Positions 33,401 to 42,339 of a stretch of 64,000 nucleotides of DNA are shown here, piece after piece (positions within the stretch are counted from its first letter, which is position 1; each line of letters begins with the position of its first letter). Location: contig WHVA01000011.1 of NCBI GenBank assembly GCA_015179125.1, forward strand, positions 186,001 through 250,000, in the 5' to 3' direction. The DNA is from Gautieria morchelliformis (Eukaryota; Basidiomycota; Agaricomycetes; Gomphales; Gomphaceae). The position numbers and the translations under genes are program-made. The notes under the pieces are model-generated. The model did no database searches, was not told the DNA's origin, and worked only from the letters and a program-made list of their open reading frames with translations.

Positions 33401-34408
33401 TTTTAGCTCTGATAGTTCCCTATTCCACCATCTCCTGGAGTGTGGTACTGGCTTTGAGAGCGGTACGACCGAGTCGATGGCATCCTGGATAGCCACCGTC
33501 AGCATGTTGACCATCTTGTTGAACTCATCTACGGTGCCGATCTCCTTCGCGTCTGGAACTTCCTCCAGGAGTTCCGCCAGCCGCTCCCTAAACTCATCCC
33601 AGTCCACCATTCGAAAGTTGCGGAACGGCTTGGGCTCTTTGACCGCTACATCGACGTCCAGCGTGGTAAGGATAGGCACGTGATCCGTGCCGGGGCCTCT
33701 CCTGCCGGGGGCGGTGTCGCAGGTGATGACCGAGTCGACGATGTTGTCTGTGCAGAATACATTGTCGACCCTCGTCCAATTTTTTGTCGACATTGATTGC
33801 AGAGTGGGAAGGTGTCTTGGTAGTGCCATAGCTAAGTTGTGATCTGCTATCAGAGAGATCAGCTCCTCAGCGGCTCTGGTTGCATCTGCCGTGAAGAGGT
33901 GGTGGTTTCTTTCCTCGTCCCACATGGGGTGGTGACGGTTGAAGTCGCCGCACCATATCATGGAGTCCGCCCCATGTTGCAGGATGTGTTCGCGCTCTGA
34001 GCTGACGAAGTTGTCCACCACTCTCAGTGCCACAGAATGCTCACAGTCGTTGTAGATGTTGAAGATGGTCGTTTTTCCCTGGAGATGCTTGAACTGAATG
34101 GCTGTGACGTCGTTGGTTCCTGCGACCAGGACCTGCGACCACATATTGGTGTCCAGCGCCGCGTTCACCAGGATGACCGATCGCTTGGTAGAAGTGTCAG
34201 TAAGATGGGAGGAAGGGTATAGTACTCGCCAGTGATAGTTCGCCTTTGTATTTCCCAGCGTGTCGATGTAAGGCTCTTGCAGCAGTAGCAGGTCCCACTC
34301 CTTGTGCACCGTGGAGTTGATGAGGTCGTATTGGGCTTTGTCAGACTTGTTGAGGTTTTGTTGGTATAGTCTCAGTCTCTTCGGTGTGGGTCCTATCTCT
34401 CTATTCAT
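30455..34408 (-). CDS. LINE ORF2: endonuclease, reverse transcriptase, RNase H
   Basis: 1317 codons without a stop. Residues about 10-235 form an APE-type endonuclease (LLLLQEPYID with the catalytic Glu, WCGDFNRHHPMW, GTDHVPILTTL) that nicks the target. RT lies at about 460-760 (VPKAYRPIALLNTIGKVLSA, AMLFLDIEGAFPNAV, DNGIGQGDPLSMILY, AIAYVDDASLY). RNase H lies at about 1020-1150 (KIYADGSGLDGAAGAAAVLY, YEAEAIGVALALELL, LDNQGVIQGL, ISGHDKVAGNEDADREA). A C-terminal CPACHRAEETTHHFLFDC zinc motif follows. The start used is ATG at 34408, which overlaps the ORF1 stop (ATGAATAG); the frame is open further upstream to 34546 and that ATG is a less likely start because it would overlap ORF1 by 146 nt. 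Confidence 0.95.
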   Translation of the reverse strand: MNREIGPTPKRLRLYQQNLNKSDKAQYDLINSTVHKEWDLLLLQEPYIDTLGNTKANYHWRVLYPSSHLTDTSTKRSVILVNAALDTNMWSQVLVAGTNDVTAIQFKHLQGKTTIFNIYNDCEHSVALRVVDNFVSSEREHILQHGADSMIWCGDFNRHHPMWDEERNHHLFTADATRAAEELISLIADHNLAMALPRHLPTLQSMSTKNWTRVDNVFCTDNIVDSVITCDTAPGRRGPGTDHVPILTTLDVDVAVKEPKPFRNFRMVDWDEFRERLAELLEEVPDAKEIGTVDEFNKMVNMLTVAIQDAIDSVVPLSKPVPHSRRWWNRELSELKKAKNRLNNLSYIHRANADHPAHVEHREIGEKYGKAISVAKAQHWIDYLEGLDEGLLWTANRYLTNPATDGGRSRIPALRTTSAGSSAQVAETNEDKSKALAAVFFPPKPAESQVPPGYRYPKRVPHDFQLHEDQLRRQLGRLKPHKAPGDDGIPNIVLKESADLLAEYLICIYRATFALNTYSDGWKAWITVVIRKLGKAAYDVPKAYRPIALLNTIGKVLSAIVAEDLVYMTEKYGLLPANHFGGRPGRTTTDSIHLTVNKIKGAWRRKKVAAMLFLDIEGAFPNAVTDHLLHNMRKRKVPEAYVLFVEQMLDGRRTRLKFDDFESDWVPIDNGIGQGDPLSMILYLFYNADLLNVASGKGQAAIAYVDDASLYSEGSTYEEAYAGLREMLMKEGGAREWSQTHQSRFEKLKFAVVGFSRRRVLDPERPGKTMREPRQAFEYEGTTVQPTSAHKFLGVYLDEELQWKVQAEKAVAKAAKWTLLARRLSKPSTGIRATYMRQLYCAVAIPKFTYAADVWFVPVQREGKGKRATGSVGVVRKLTSVQRIATVAITGAMRTTASDILEAHANVQPIELLLSDVCHRAASRMMALPKQHPLHRPIRSCARRLVKRHPSLIHQLTHRFSLDPAVYEKIIPFAYAPDAPCLFSTEIADSREDSKEDEDRSTADVKIYADGSGLDGAAGAAAVLYKQGRRVTALRYRLGPLTSHTTYEAEAIGVALALELLGRERGVRASTILLDNQGVIQGLRNVRPRSAQHILGHVYDLANRTVAPSRRRRLTLKIAWISGHDKVAGNEDADREAKEAASGENNQMSALPVFLRTDPLPRSLAAARQAYRTHAGLTWRERWRQSPRYARLARIDGSLPSHRYLSDTAAFTRAQQSLIMQLRTGHAPLNKHLHRIKKAPSPMCPACHRAEETTHHFLFDCRAHEHARHGLRRKLGRKSKSVRELLGKRDSMAALLRYVAATGRLKGTSGDVSPPLP

Positions 34409-36314
34409 TGCGGGTGGTTCGGCGGGGCATCCCTTCCTCTCTGCCTGTGCTGCCCCCCCTGATGGAGGGGCCGATGCTGATGTTGTTGGGGGAAGTGGCC
34501 GGACTGGTATGATGTCGAGGGGAAGTTGGCTGTGCCATGCGTCCATCCTGTGGGGGCGGCGTCCTGCGCTCGTACGGTAGGGTCATCTGTCTGAAGCCGC
34601 CCTTCCTGTGATGAACTGTTTCCCAGCCTACATCGTGCGTCGCTGCGTTTGGCTGGGCTGTTACCATGGGTATTGGGGGTGGCGGAGGCGGTTTGGGCGG
34701 TTGCGACACGTGCGTCCAAGCCTCCTCCGTGGGGAAGTACGGCAGCTGGTTCTTGGTCAGTTTTGCATCCATTTCCGCGCACTTACCAAGGAAGGTGGGG
34801 CAGGTCCTAGCCCAACTTGCGTGGTCGTTCGACCTGCATGACACGCAGAACTGTCTTGCGTGGCTGCATGTTGCTGTCCTGTGTCTCCCCCCGCAGGTGC
34901 CGCACGTGTCGTATTCTTGCGAGCATTCGTAGGACAGATGGTTCCATCCGTGGCATTTGAGGCATCTAATGGGCTCCTTCTTGCATTTTTCGGCGTACAC
35001 CCGTTTCTGGCATATTATCAGCCCCTCCGTGAGCACCCTATTGGCCGTTTCTGGAGTGGTGAAGGTGACCAGCGCATGGCCGCAGGTTTGGTTGGCCGCC
35101 CGGCGTTGCTTTGGCTTGATCCACCTGGCCTTGTCGACCGCCCCGCGAGGGATCCGGTTGTTTTCCTCTATTCCCCTGAGCTCGCCTTCCCTCTCTGGCT
35201 CGAAGTGTAGTGGAACGAATTGGAGTACCAGCGGGAAGAGGCGCGTCTTCATTCTTGCGTCTGGGGCTAATGCCGCTGTGAATTGGACCCTGTGTCGCGC
35301 CTCATTGAGCCATCTTGCTGCCTCCTCGGAGCTGAGTTGAAAGAGAATGCCCCCGTTGGCGAGTCTTCTGGCGCTGACCACGGCATGGGAGTCTTCTGAG
35401 CCCATGCTGCCAATGATTTCGTTGGCTTTCAGAATGAGGTGGGCATTGTCAAGGTCCCCTAGGATGCGATCTCCTGCGCTTGCCGCGTCCACTAACACCT
35501 GTCTCTGCTTTACGCCTTCCCTCGCTCTTACCCTGGCGTCCAGGGTGGTCGCCTCCGTCGGTGCCCGCTGTGGTGTGGACGCGGCTTTTAAGATGACGTC
35601 CCGGTAGGTTGCCGTGGATTCGTTGATTTGGGATGCTGACGTGGCGACTGTAGTGGTCACCGACTGTATCGCTGTCACGGCTGCCGCCGCGTGCTCCACC
35701 ACCTGGCGGGAAAGACTGGCCGCGCCTTCGATCATCGTGGTGGCTTTGCTGAGCATGGCCGCGGCCTCTTGTATCTGGCCTGCGAGCTCTGCCCTTTCCA
35801 CCCCTACTCCTTCCTTTACCTTCTCCACGATCCTCTCGCTTTTCGCTTTGTCCCCTAGCCGCTCCATCACGAAGGCGATGGATCGCATCGCGTTGACCGC
35901 TTGCCGCGGCACGCCTTTGTACTGCGTGGCCTGCAGTAGCGCAGTGGACAGCGCGTCGATCGTCCAGGAAGCGCCTGGTACTGTTAGTAGGGTGCGTTCA
36001 AGGTACTGCTTACCTTCTTCATCGTTCGTTACTTCTTGGCCTGGCAGGCCCCTTATTTCCTCATGGGTGAGCGTCCCCGTGTCTGCTGCCGCCCCTCTGG
36101 TGACTGGGCGAGTCGTAGGCGCCTGTTTCTCAGCTGAGGGTGCAGCTCGCCTCGTCGTCTCAGCCTGTTTTTCCTTAGCTGGGGCCGCTGTCACTTTGGG
36201 CTGTATTCGGCCCTGGGCGTCTAACTTGGTCTGTGCCATAACCGGGGTCGTCGCCTGCCGTTGTGTCGGAGTGACTCTTCCCCTCGCCCCGCTCGTCGAC
36301 GCTTCGTTCGACAT
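34401..36314 (-). CDS. LINE ORF1: gag-like RNA-binding protein with zinc knuckles
   Basis: 637 codons. The start is the first ATG inside the element (MSNEASTSGARGRVTPTQRQ); the open frame continues upstream only into antisense host DNA beyond 36465. The N-terminus is basic and disordered. A long Ala/Thr-rich helical part spans about residues 95-240. An RRM-like or gag core follows, with segment CGHALVTFTTPETANRVL. Then come three zinc knuckles: CLKCHGWNHLSYEC (CX2CX4HX4C), CGTCGGRHRTATC and CVSCRSNDHASWARTC. The C-terminus is Pro-rich. The protein binds element RNA to form the RNP. Stop TAG at 34403-34401. Confidence 0.93.
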   Translation of the reverse strand: MSNEASTSGARGRVTPTQRQATTPVMAQTKLDAQGRIQPKVTAAPAKEKQAETTRRAAPSAEKQAPTTRPVTRGAAADTGTLTHEEIRGLPGQEVTNDEEGKQYLERTLLTVPGASWTIDALSTALLQATQYKGVPRQAVNAMRSIAFVMERLGDKAKSERIVEKVKEGVGVERAELAGQIQEAAAMLSKATTMIEGAASLSRQVVEHAAAAVTAIQSVTTTVATSASQINESTATYRDVILKAASTPQRAPTEATTLDARVRAREGVKQRQVLVDAASAGDRILGDLDNAHLILKANEIIGSMGSEDSHAVVSARRLANGGILFQLSSEEAARWLNEARHRVQFTAALAPDARMKTRLFPLVLQFVPLHFEPEREGELRGIEENNRIPRGAVDKARWIKPKQRRAANQTCGHALVTFTTPETANRVLTEGLIICQKRVYAEKCKKEPIRCLKCHGWNHLSYECSQEYDTCGTCGGRHRTATCSHARQFCVSCRSNDHASWARTCPTFLGKCAEMDAKLTKNQLPYFPTEEAWTHVSQPPKPPPPPPIPMVTAQPNAATHDVGWETVHHRKGGFRQMTLPYERRTPPPQDGRMAQPTSPRHHTSPATSPNNISIGPSIRGGSTGREEGMPRRTTRNE

Positions 36315-36465
36315 CGGGGCCAGGGCGGGGTGGATGGGTGGATTTGTGTCCTCTTGGTGCGTAGAGAGGGCGTTTTGGGAGTGTAGCTTCGCTGATATGC
36401 CGAAAACTTGCTTAGAACCAGTTAAGCACCCTGCCGATGGTGGTGGTCGGAGTGCAAAAGAGGTC

Positions 36466-36478
36466 CGAGACATCGGCT
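36466..36478 (+). repeat. Target-site duplication of the LINE, right copy
   Basis: Exact copy of 29891-29903. Joining the host across one copy gives a continuous codon frame (CGA GAC ATC GGC T), which proves the host gene was intact here before insertion. Confidence 0.95.
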
Positions 36479-36807
36479 GGGCAGAGACTGTAGCCATCGA
36501 AATCGCAGCCCTCTGGGTCCATGCCCAGGGCATCACCGACTCGCACGTGCATGTAAACAGCAACAATACAGGTGTCATATTCGCCCTTGTGAGAGGCCGC
36601 TCACGCAACCCACAGCGCAATGCATCCATCCGCCATATCTCCATCCTCCTGGCACCGACCAATGTCACGATCAACACAAAATATGTACCGTCCATGGAGA
36701 ACAGGGCGGATCTCGTCTCTCGCGGTGAGATGGGTCCACCTGACACGCGTCTCCACATCCCGTTCTCCCTCCCCAGGGAGCTCACTCCTTTCCTCACACA
36801 TGCTTAG
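36479..36807 (+). pseudogene. Rest of RNase H of the DIRS-like element
   Basis: Continues the RNase H cut at 29903: ETVAIEIAALWV (catalytic Glu region), HVHVNSNNTGVIFALVRGRS and VTINTKYVPSMENRADLVSR (late Asp region). The third acidic position, which is normally SDN in this family, reads SNN here, so a catalytic Asp appears changed to Asn. The frame ends at TAG 36805-36807, overlapping the recombinase ATG (36800-36802). Confidence 0.8.
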
Positions 36808-37215
36808 ACGACGGGAGATTTTGGCTGCGCACCGTGCCAGCCCGCCGCGTACAGGAGAGGAACTGACCGACAACACCTCCTTACCGCAACCTGCACGACA
36901 ATGTAAGCCGCGAGTGCCGCGCGACCCCAACAATTTTCTTGCCCCATCCCAGTTCCGCCCCCATGTCCTTGCTGCTGAACGTGCCACATCATGGCGAACC
37001 CCATATTCTATTGAACGAAGTTTAATATCACATTCTGCTTTCCCTCCTGAGCACTTGGCGCGAATGCGTGAGGTCTGTTCCAACGCCGTAGTCAGAGGCA
37101 CCTGTCAGGGCTGGGGCGCCGGTATCTTAAGGTTCAACCAATATTGCGATTCCATCGCATTGCCTGAAAGAGACCGCATGCCCGCCTCAGAAGTACTCCT
37201 AGCACTCTTTGTGAC
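36800..37215 (+). pseudogene. Tyrosine recombinase, N-terminal part (DIRS-like element)
   Basis: Starts MLRRREILAAHRASPPRTGE at an ATG inside the RT stop region. The segment RGTCQGWGAGILRFNQYCDS is the helical core-binding (SAM-like) domain of YR-element recombinases. It runs to ASEVLLALFVT, where the 2.2-kb TIR element interrupts it in the third codon position. It continues at 39456. Confidence 0.8.
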
Positions 37216-39448
37216 TGAGAGCAACCCGGCCGTTGGGAGATAGTCAGCTGACAGGTCCGTCGGACAGGTAACCCTAATGTAAAAATAGCCCACAGGCGTG
37301 TATGGGTGATGAAGTCACGTTACTCGATGACATAGTATTATTTACTTAATAAAATGGGAGTTTTGCCTCTGTCCCATCTTGTCTGCAGGCTGCGCCACAA
37401 CTTCCACAGCATAAAGGTGACTGCTACTGCTTCACATTGCTACTGGGTTCCATGTTCCAAGTCCAATACACCAATATCAATAGCAACTCCCACAATGCTC
37501 ACCAGCGTAGGCTCCGTGCCTCACCGAATGAACTATATATGCCAGTGCGCCACATCCCCAACGTCTATAGCTGTGAGAGCTATGAGCTACAGTACCATTC
37601 TGTGCCACGCATAAACATTCATCTTTCGAGGAAATGGACAGAAATACATGTACACCTCGTCGCGGGGCCATCCCATACACCAAATACGCGAAAAATCACC
37701 CCTCACGAGCACTGGCAGATACTGTACCTTGCATGCACTACTCCTTGCTTATCAAACCACACATGCCGTTGCTAAACCTCATGTGACATGTCTTCGAAAC
37801 TATGTAATGCCCGACATGGGCTTTCTCCCCCACTCTGCCGCCAGCGCCGTAATGTTGGAGTGCCACCCCGGGGATCAGATCTCTCGCTATCCTTCTCTTC
37901 CTCCGTGTCTCGTCCTCTGCATCTCTTCCTCCGTGTCTCGTCCTCTGCGTCTCTTCCTCCGTGTCTCGTCCTCTGCGTCTCTTCCTCTGTGTCTCGTCCT
38001 CTGCGTCTCTTCCTCCGTGTCTCATCCTCTGCGTCTCTTCCTCCGTGTCTCGTCCTCTGCGTCTCTTCCTCCGTGTCTCGTCCTCTGCGTCTCTTCCTCC
38101 ACGTCTCTTCCTACGAACGAATACCTTATACTGCACAATGAAACAGCATGAGGGGGGATGATGCCATGTGTGGGGGAAAAGGGTTTGAGAAGGGATGGGT
38201 CGTTGGGGGCTGAGCGCTGCGCGGGGATTGGTGCCTCAACAGGGACCTTGAATTGCTGTGTTTGTGGGTACATGCATAGGGAAGTGTTATTTTCTGTTCT
38301 CCTTTAGGCCAAGCTGAGTGCTCCCACATCGCCATAGTCCGGCAGCCAGCAACAGAACAGAGTGCGCACAGACTGGGAGTCTGGGACAGGTCCCACACCA
38401 TGAATACCCCCTTCTCCCGCCTCTCACCCCATCCTCTCGGGCAACCCATCCCGTGGACATATATGCCCTCCGCTGGCTACACAAGCCCTGGCACGGGCGT
38501 ATGCCCTGTTGTGCAAGATCTGGTGCTTATAAGCGTCATTAGGCAACTTCTGAAGAGGCTTAGGAGGACGTGGGCACGCACCTGAACTGGATGAAGAACT
38601 GTAAGAGCGTCAAGTGCGGTGGGGCTGCTCCTGTTGGGAATTAACTTGGCACGCTGACACATCAACATACTGAAACAAAGAATGGTTCACGGTGGACGGT
38701 TGACGGTGGACAGTGGCTGTAAGCACAAGGAATGGTGGACAGGTGGAAGAGTGGCTCTTGCAGAACAATGGACTGAGAGTATAATTAGAATGAGTTTTCG
38801 TGTATTTAAGGCAGCGACCGAAGCTATCGAATTGACTACTGCCTTGTCTTACTATACTCGTAACCACCTTCGACCTATAGCTCCCGTGGAGAGGAGACAT
38901 CCAGACAAGATGACCCACTGAAGCTTCATGAGCACAGAACGTCGACACTTGGAAAATTTTTGCACGCAATGTCCATCCGGCCTGCCTTGTAACGATCCCC
39001 TCGCCTGCCTCCATTAATATATTCCATCTATGGGCTGTTTTCGGTTGAGTACGTCATAAAGCGACAACAGGGCCGACCTCACTAGTGATGCCACACGTGC
39101 AATATATTCACCTAGCTAGTCATATTCACCAGAACAGCCTGGTTTCACGCAAATAGTCTTAGCTGCAATTCAGTGAAGTGCGTGTTCTGCCGGCAGCTGT
39201 CGTTGATCTATGCAAAGGAATGCGGGCTTGCATGCAGAATAAGGAGGCTGTCAAGCGATGAAAAACAAAGATATATTGGGAATCCTAATACGGCTAGCTT
39301 GTGGACATGTTGTGGGTACGTTAGTGGCGTTGTGGTGGTGTTGTGGTGATATGTGGTGTTGTGGCTATGGGTTCATCAGGGTTATGTGTCAGCGGACCAG
39401 TCCGGCGGACCTGTCAGCTGACTATCTCCCAGCGGCCGGGGTTTCCTG
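37216..39448. mobile_element. Non-autonomous TIR element (hAT-like) in the recombinase gene
   Basis: 2233 bp flanked by the 7-bp direct repeat ttgtgac (37209-37215 and 39449-39455). The ends are imperfect inverted repeats of about 80 bp: both contain CCGGCCG(T/C)TGGGAGATAG followed by TCAGCTGACAGGTCC, in opposite orientation. The right end reads ...CCTG, i.e. CAGG inward, as in hAT elements; 7-8 bp duplications also fit hAT, but class is inference. No transposase frame is present. The inside holds a 28-bp minisatellite (37903-38099) and otherwise nothing I recognise. Removing it and one duplication copy restores the recombinase frame. Confidence 0.75.
37903..38099 (+). repeat. 28-bp minisatellite, about 7 copies
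   Basis: Tandem units of the form cgtgtctcgtcctctgcgtc + tcttcctc with single-base variants (units 1, 4 and 5). Since 28 is not a multiple of 3, it gives long open frames with a shifting repeat in several frames; these are not genes. Confidence 0.95.
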
Positions 39449-39455
39449 TTGTGAC

Positions 39456-40313
39456 CAATTGCGGGGCTGGCTCTGTAAGCGAGTCCTGCATTTCAACCTG
39501 GCTCGCCGGCCTGCACCGGTGGCACCAACTCAATGATGCCCCTTGGCATGGTGGCGGCCTCCTAACCCTAGCCAAGAGAGGAGCGGCTACCGCAGCACCA
39601 CCATCATCCACGTGCAAAGCCCGCAACCCAGTCACACTGGCACACATCAACTTCTTACGTGACAACTTGAACCTCACTAATTCCTTTGACGCAGCTGTCT
39701 TCGCCGTGGCATCCACGGCCTTCTGGGCCTGCTGCCGCCTGGGAGAGCTGACGATACCGTCGCGCAATGCATTCGACCCTGCCACACATGTATCACGCTC
39801 CACATCCATCACCCGCGGCGTCGCTAAGCAAGGCCGTCGCTTCACAACCATTCACATTCCTTTCACCAAGACCAAAGGCCCCCGCGGAGATGACTTACAG
39901 CTGATCGACATCACCGAACGCAGCAGCCCCATTGTAGCCTTTGAGCATCACCTGACATGCAGCACCTCTGTCCCCCCACACGCCCCCTCTTCGCATTCGA
40001 AACGGCGGATGGTGGCTGGGCGCCCATCACCAAACAGTGGTTCATGGAGCGTTGCAATGAGGTATGGTCCACCGGCACTTTCAACGCCGTCCTAGGTCAT
40101 AGCTTCAGGATCGGCGGAACGTCGCACCTGCTGCTCTTGGGGATCGATCCGTGGATCATCATGGTCATCGGCAGATGGTCGTCAAGGGCATTTCTGCTGT
40201 ACTGGAGACAGATAGAGGAGATTCTACCCAATTTCATTAGTGAGTCCTTCAAATCGGTAGCATCACTTACATCTCACATGTCCCATCTTCATCAGAACCT
40301 CTGTCTAACTTAA
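39456..40313 (+). pseudogene. Tyrosine recombinase, catalytic part (DIRS-like element), frameshifted
   Basis: Continues the frame cut at 37215 with SESCISTWLAGLHRWHQLND, then FWACCRLGELTIPS (first catalytic Arg). Near 39983-39987 a run of five C seems to lack one base: the protein shifts from ...VPPHAP to LFAFETADGGWAPITKQWF in the next frame. The last part holds GHSFRIGGTSHLLLLGID (HxxR) and IMVIGRWSSRAFLLYWRQ (Trp box and nucleophile Tyr), so all catalytic residues are still encoded. Stop at 40311-40313. Confidence 0.82.
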
Positions 40314-40615
40314 TACAGCTTTCCTTGAACTTCTCGCGCTTCATCGTTCACATCCCATTAGGGGGTCGCGAGCATGGCAGGCATACTCACGGTCCGCTGC
40401 TAAGCATCGGATTAAAGGGTGGTGGTATAGCCTGCCACGTCCTTGCGCTCGAGGCTTGTCGGCCTCTGACACATTCCGACACAACACGTCATGGTATGGA
40501 CGTGTTGTGGGTTGCATGCCCGCAGGGACCTGCAACCGGGAGTTCCCGCCTTCCTGGCTAACTCCCGCGGATATCGCCTCCGGCCGACGAATCCCTCTGC
40601 CCCCATACTCGGCGG

Positions 40616-40648
40616 AAACACCTAACCTCCAGGTTGGTCTAGGTGTTT
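40616..40648. repeat. Hairpin after the recombinase gene
   Basis: AAACACCTA and TAGGTGTTT form a perfect 9-bp outer stem; AACCT/AGGTT can pair inside it. It may be part of the right end of the DIRS-like element or a transcript 3' structure. Confidence 0.6.
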
Positions 40649-42170
40649 GCCGCCGCCCTTCCTCCCGTGATTCAAATACCCATTAATCAGCCTGCGGTCC
40701 ACTGACATGGTGCTGGTCAAGAAAACATACACAGACAAACATAGACAAATGAATTTCATTGTCCGAGGCTCTGCATCACGCGAAACTCTCATGTATTTAT
40801 TATTTATAGACAGATCGCCTCCGTCGGAGGCCTGTCCTGCAGGTACAACATGCAAAGCCAGATACTGATCAAGAGCTCTGTATTATCGTGCAAGGATGGA
40901 TCTAGAACGGTCTTGCTGCTGCTCGAAATCCATCAAGGACCCGCGTGAACCGGTCCAATTGCGAGACCATCCGTCGCATTTTCACTCAGGCCGTCCTCCC
41001 AACCATCTCTGCCAGACTCGGGAAATTCATCTTCTTGAACCGAGGGCTGAACAGCGGCATCACCCTGCCTGAGGGCCAGAGGCCCTTGCCGTCAGGACAC
41101 CAACCTGATCACACAAGTGTATGTCAGTTCGAGGCTGTGAGACCTACAGTGAGGATCATGGAATTTCACACTGTCTCCTTGCCCTAGAATTGCCACAAAA
41201 CAACCTATGTCAGCGGCTGCTATGACGGCATCCAAGAGGTGTAGCGGATTTGGCTCGCAGGAGCGTGTTTTCCATGCGAGCGTACTGTACGCCAGCTGAG
41301 CGTGATACAGCACAAGTCAAGAAACCCTTGGTCTGAGCTCCCCTGCACTGGACCTATCTTTCGGCTTGGACATCAGGCATCAACTGCACCCCAAGCTGAG
41401 CCTATGACAGTCTGCTGCCGAAGCCGCAGCATGTCATGAGTCAGAGATGCTTGGTCTGAGCGTCAGCCTGCACTGAGCTTATCTCTCGGCTTCAACACCG
41501 GGCTTCGACCGAGCTCAGGCAGAAGGCAACTTTGGTTTCAGACGGGGCATCATGAATTGCAGCTTATACAGAGCATATCCTTAACGTCTGGCAGTGTAGA
41601 GTAAGGGCCGATACCGGCAGACCCCTACGCCGGGGAAGTGGCAGTATGTCTCGGAAGCTGGAAAGTACAAGTGCCTGGTGCTTGCAGCTTTCCCACGATT
41701 TTCCAGTTGCAGCCTAGAGTTGGTACAGATACGTGACATTCCGGCCAAACAAGCTTTAAAATTTAAAATTTAAACCCTCCGGCATTTCTACCTAAAGTCC
41801 AGTCGTGGTGTCTCTCAACCTGCAACTCCAAAATCACACCTGCAAGCTTGAAACATTTGCCGACGTGGCCATATAGACTGCATAAATAATGTCACCAGTC
41901 CGATTTCCACACGGTTGGAGTAGTGTCGCCTTCAGAGCTTCTTCATGTAACAATCGATTATCTCCGTGACGAATTGTCTGCACTCTGAACCTGCGGTCTT
42001 GAGGAACGCGGGAGCCAACGTCGAGAGACAGTGGCCCGTTACCATCTGAGCAGCCTCAGAATTCCGTTAACATCAAAGCACGGACAAATGGTAGTAATGT
42101 GGATACAGGGGATCTAGACCTGCATCCACATTCCTACCGTCCAGGAAGATCGAGGCCGCTCGTGGGATAG
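40649..42170. other. Region without a recognised gene
   Basis: No coding signal recognised. At 41320-41520 a roughly 125-bp unit ('cttggtctgag...ctgcactg...cttatct(t/c)tcggctt') occurs twice in imperfect tandem. Confidence 0.4.
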
Positions 42171-42339
42171 AAAATGGCTGGACACCTCTCTGCTCAAGGT
42201 CTCACTAAGCAGGATGGTGGGAGTTCAAAGCTAGTCCTTGTCCAATGTTCTGTGGTACAGACTAGGAGAAGTGGCTTTGAAGACGAGCATGAGCACTCTC
42301 GCACAGGGCGTAAATCGCTCAGCTTAATTAATTTCAGGT

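Larger units (their letters stand above)
29904..36465 (-). mobile_element. Full-length Tad-like LINE (non-LTR retrotransposon)
   Basis: 6.56-kb element inserted in antisense orientation into the RNase H of the DIRS-like element. It reads on the minus strand: 5' UTR of 151 bp (36465-36315), ORF1, ORF2, about 525 bp of 3' UTR, and a poly-A tail seen as 26 T at 29903-29928. The 13-bp target duplications are perfect and both ORFs are open, so this insertion is recent and may be active. ORF2 with apurinic endonuclease, RT, RNase H and a C-terminal CCHC is the layout of the fungal Tad1 clade of the I group; clade assignment is from architecture, not phylogeny. Confidence 0.93.
26775..40648 (+). mobile_element. 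DIRS-like tyrosine-recombinase retroelement, interrupted by a LINE and a TIR element
   Basis: Gene order gag, RT-RNase H, tyrosine recombinase on one strand is the order of DIRS/Ngaro-type retroelements; there is no integrase or aspartic protease. Outer limits are approximate: the left limit is set at the TATA box and the right at a hairpin after the recombinase. Terminal repeats (inverted for DIRS, split direct for Ngaro) were not found, so the subgroup is open. The element is dead: TAG in RT, catalytic-site change in RNase H, two insertions and a 1-nt deletion in the recombinase. Removing the insertions and one copy of each target duplication restores the surrounding frames. Confidence 0.8.

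Noticed and set aside
36315-36797. Upstream extension of LINE ORF1 to 36797
   Set aside because: It runs past the LINE 5' end (36465) into antisense host element DNA, so it cannot be part of the LINE protein.
35614-36807. Plus-strand 397-codon open frame
   Set aside because: The first two thirds are antisense to LINE ORF1; only the end (36479-36807) is the real RNase H of the DIRS-like element. The fusion is an effect of the insertion.
37105-37293. Matching DLSADYLP peptides at 37105-37293 (-) and 39400 (+)
   Set aside because: They are the two inverted ends of the TIR element read in the same frame, not a conserved protein.
37738-38161. Several open frames with repeated Arg/Glu/Asp or Ser/Leu/Arg units
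   Set aside because: They are readings of the 28-bp minisatellite in different frames.
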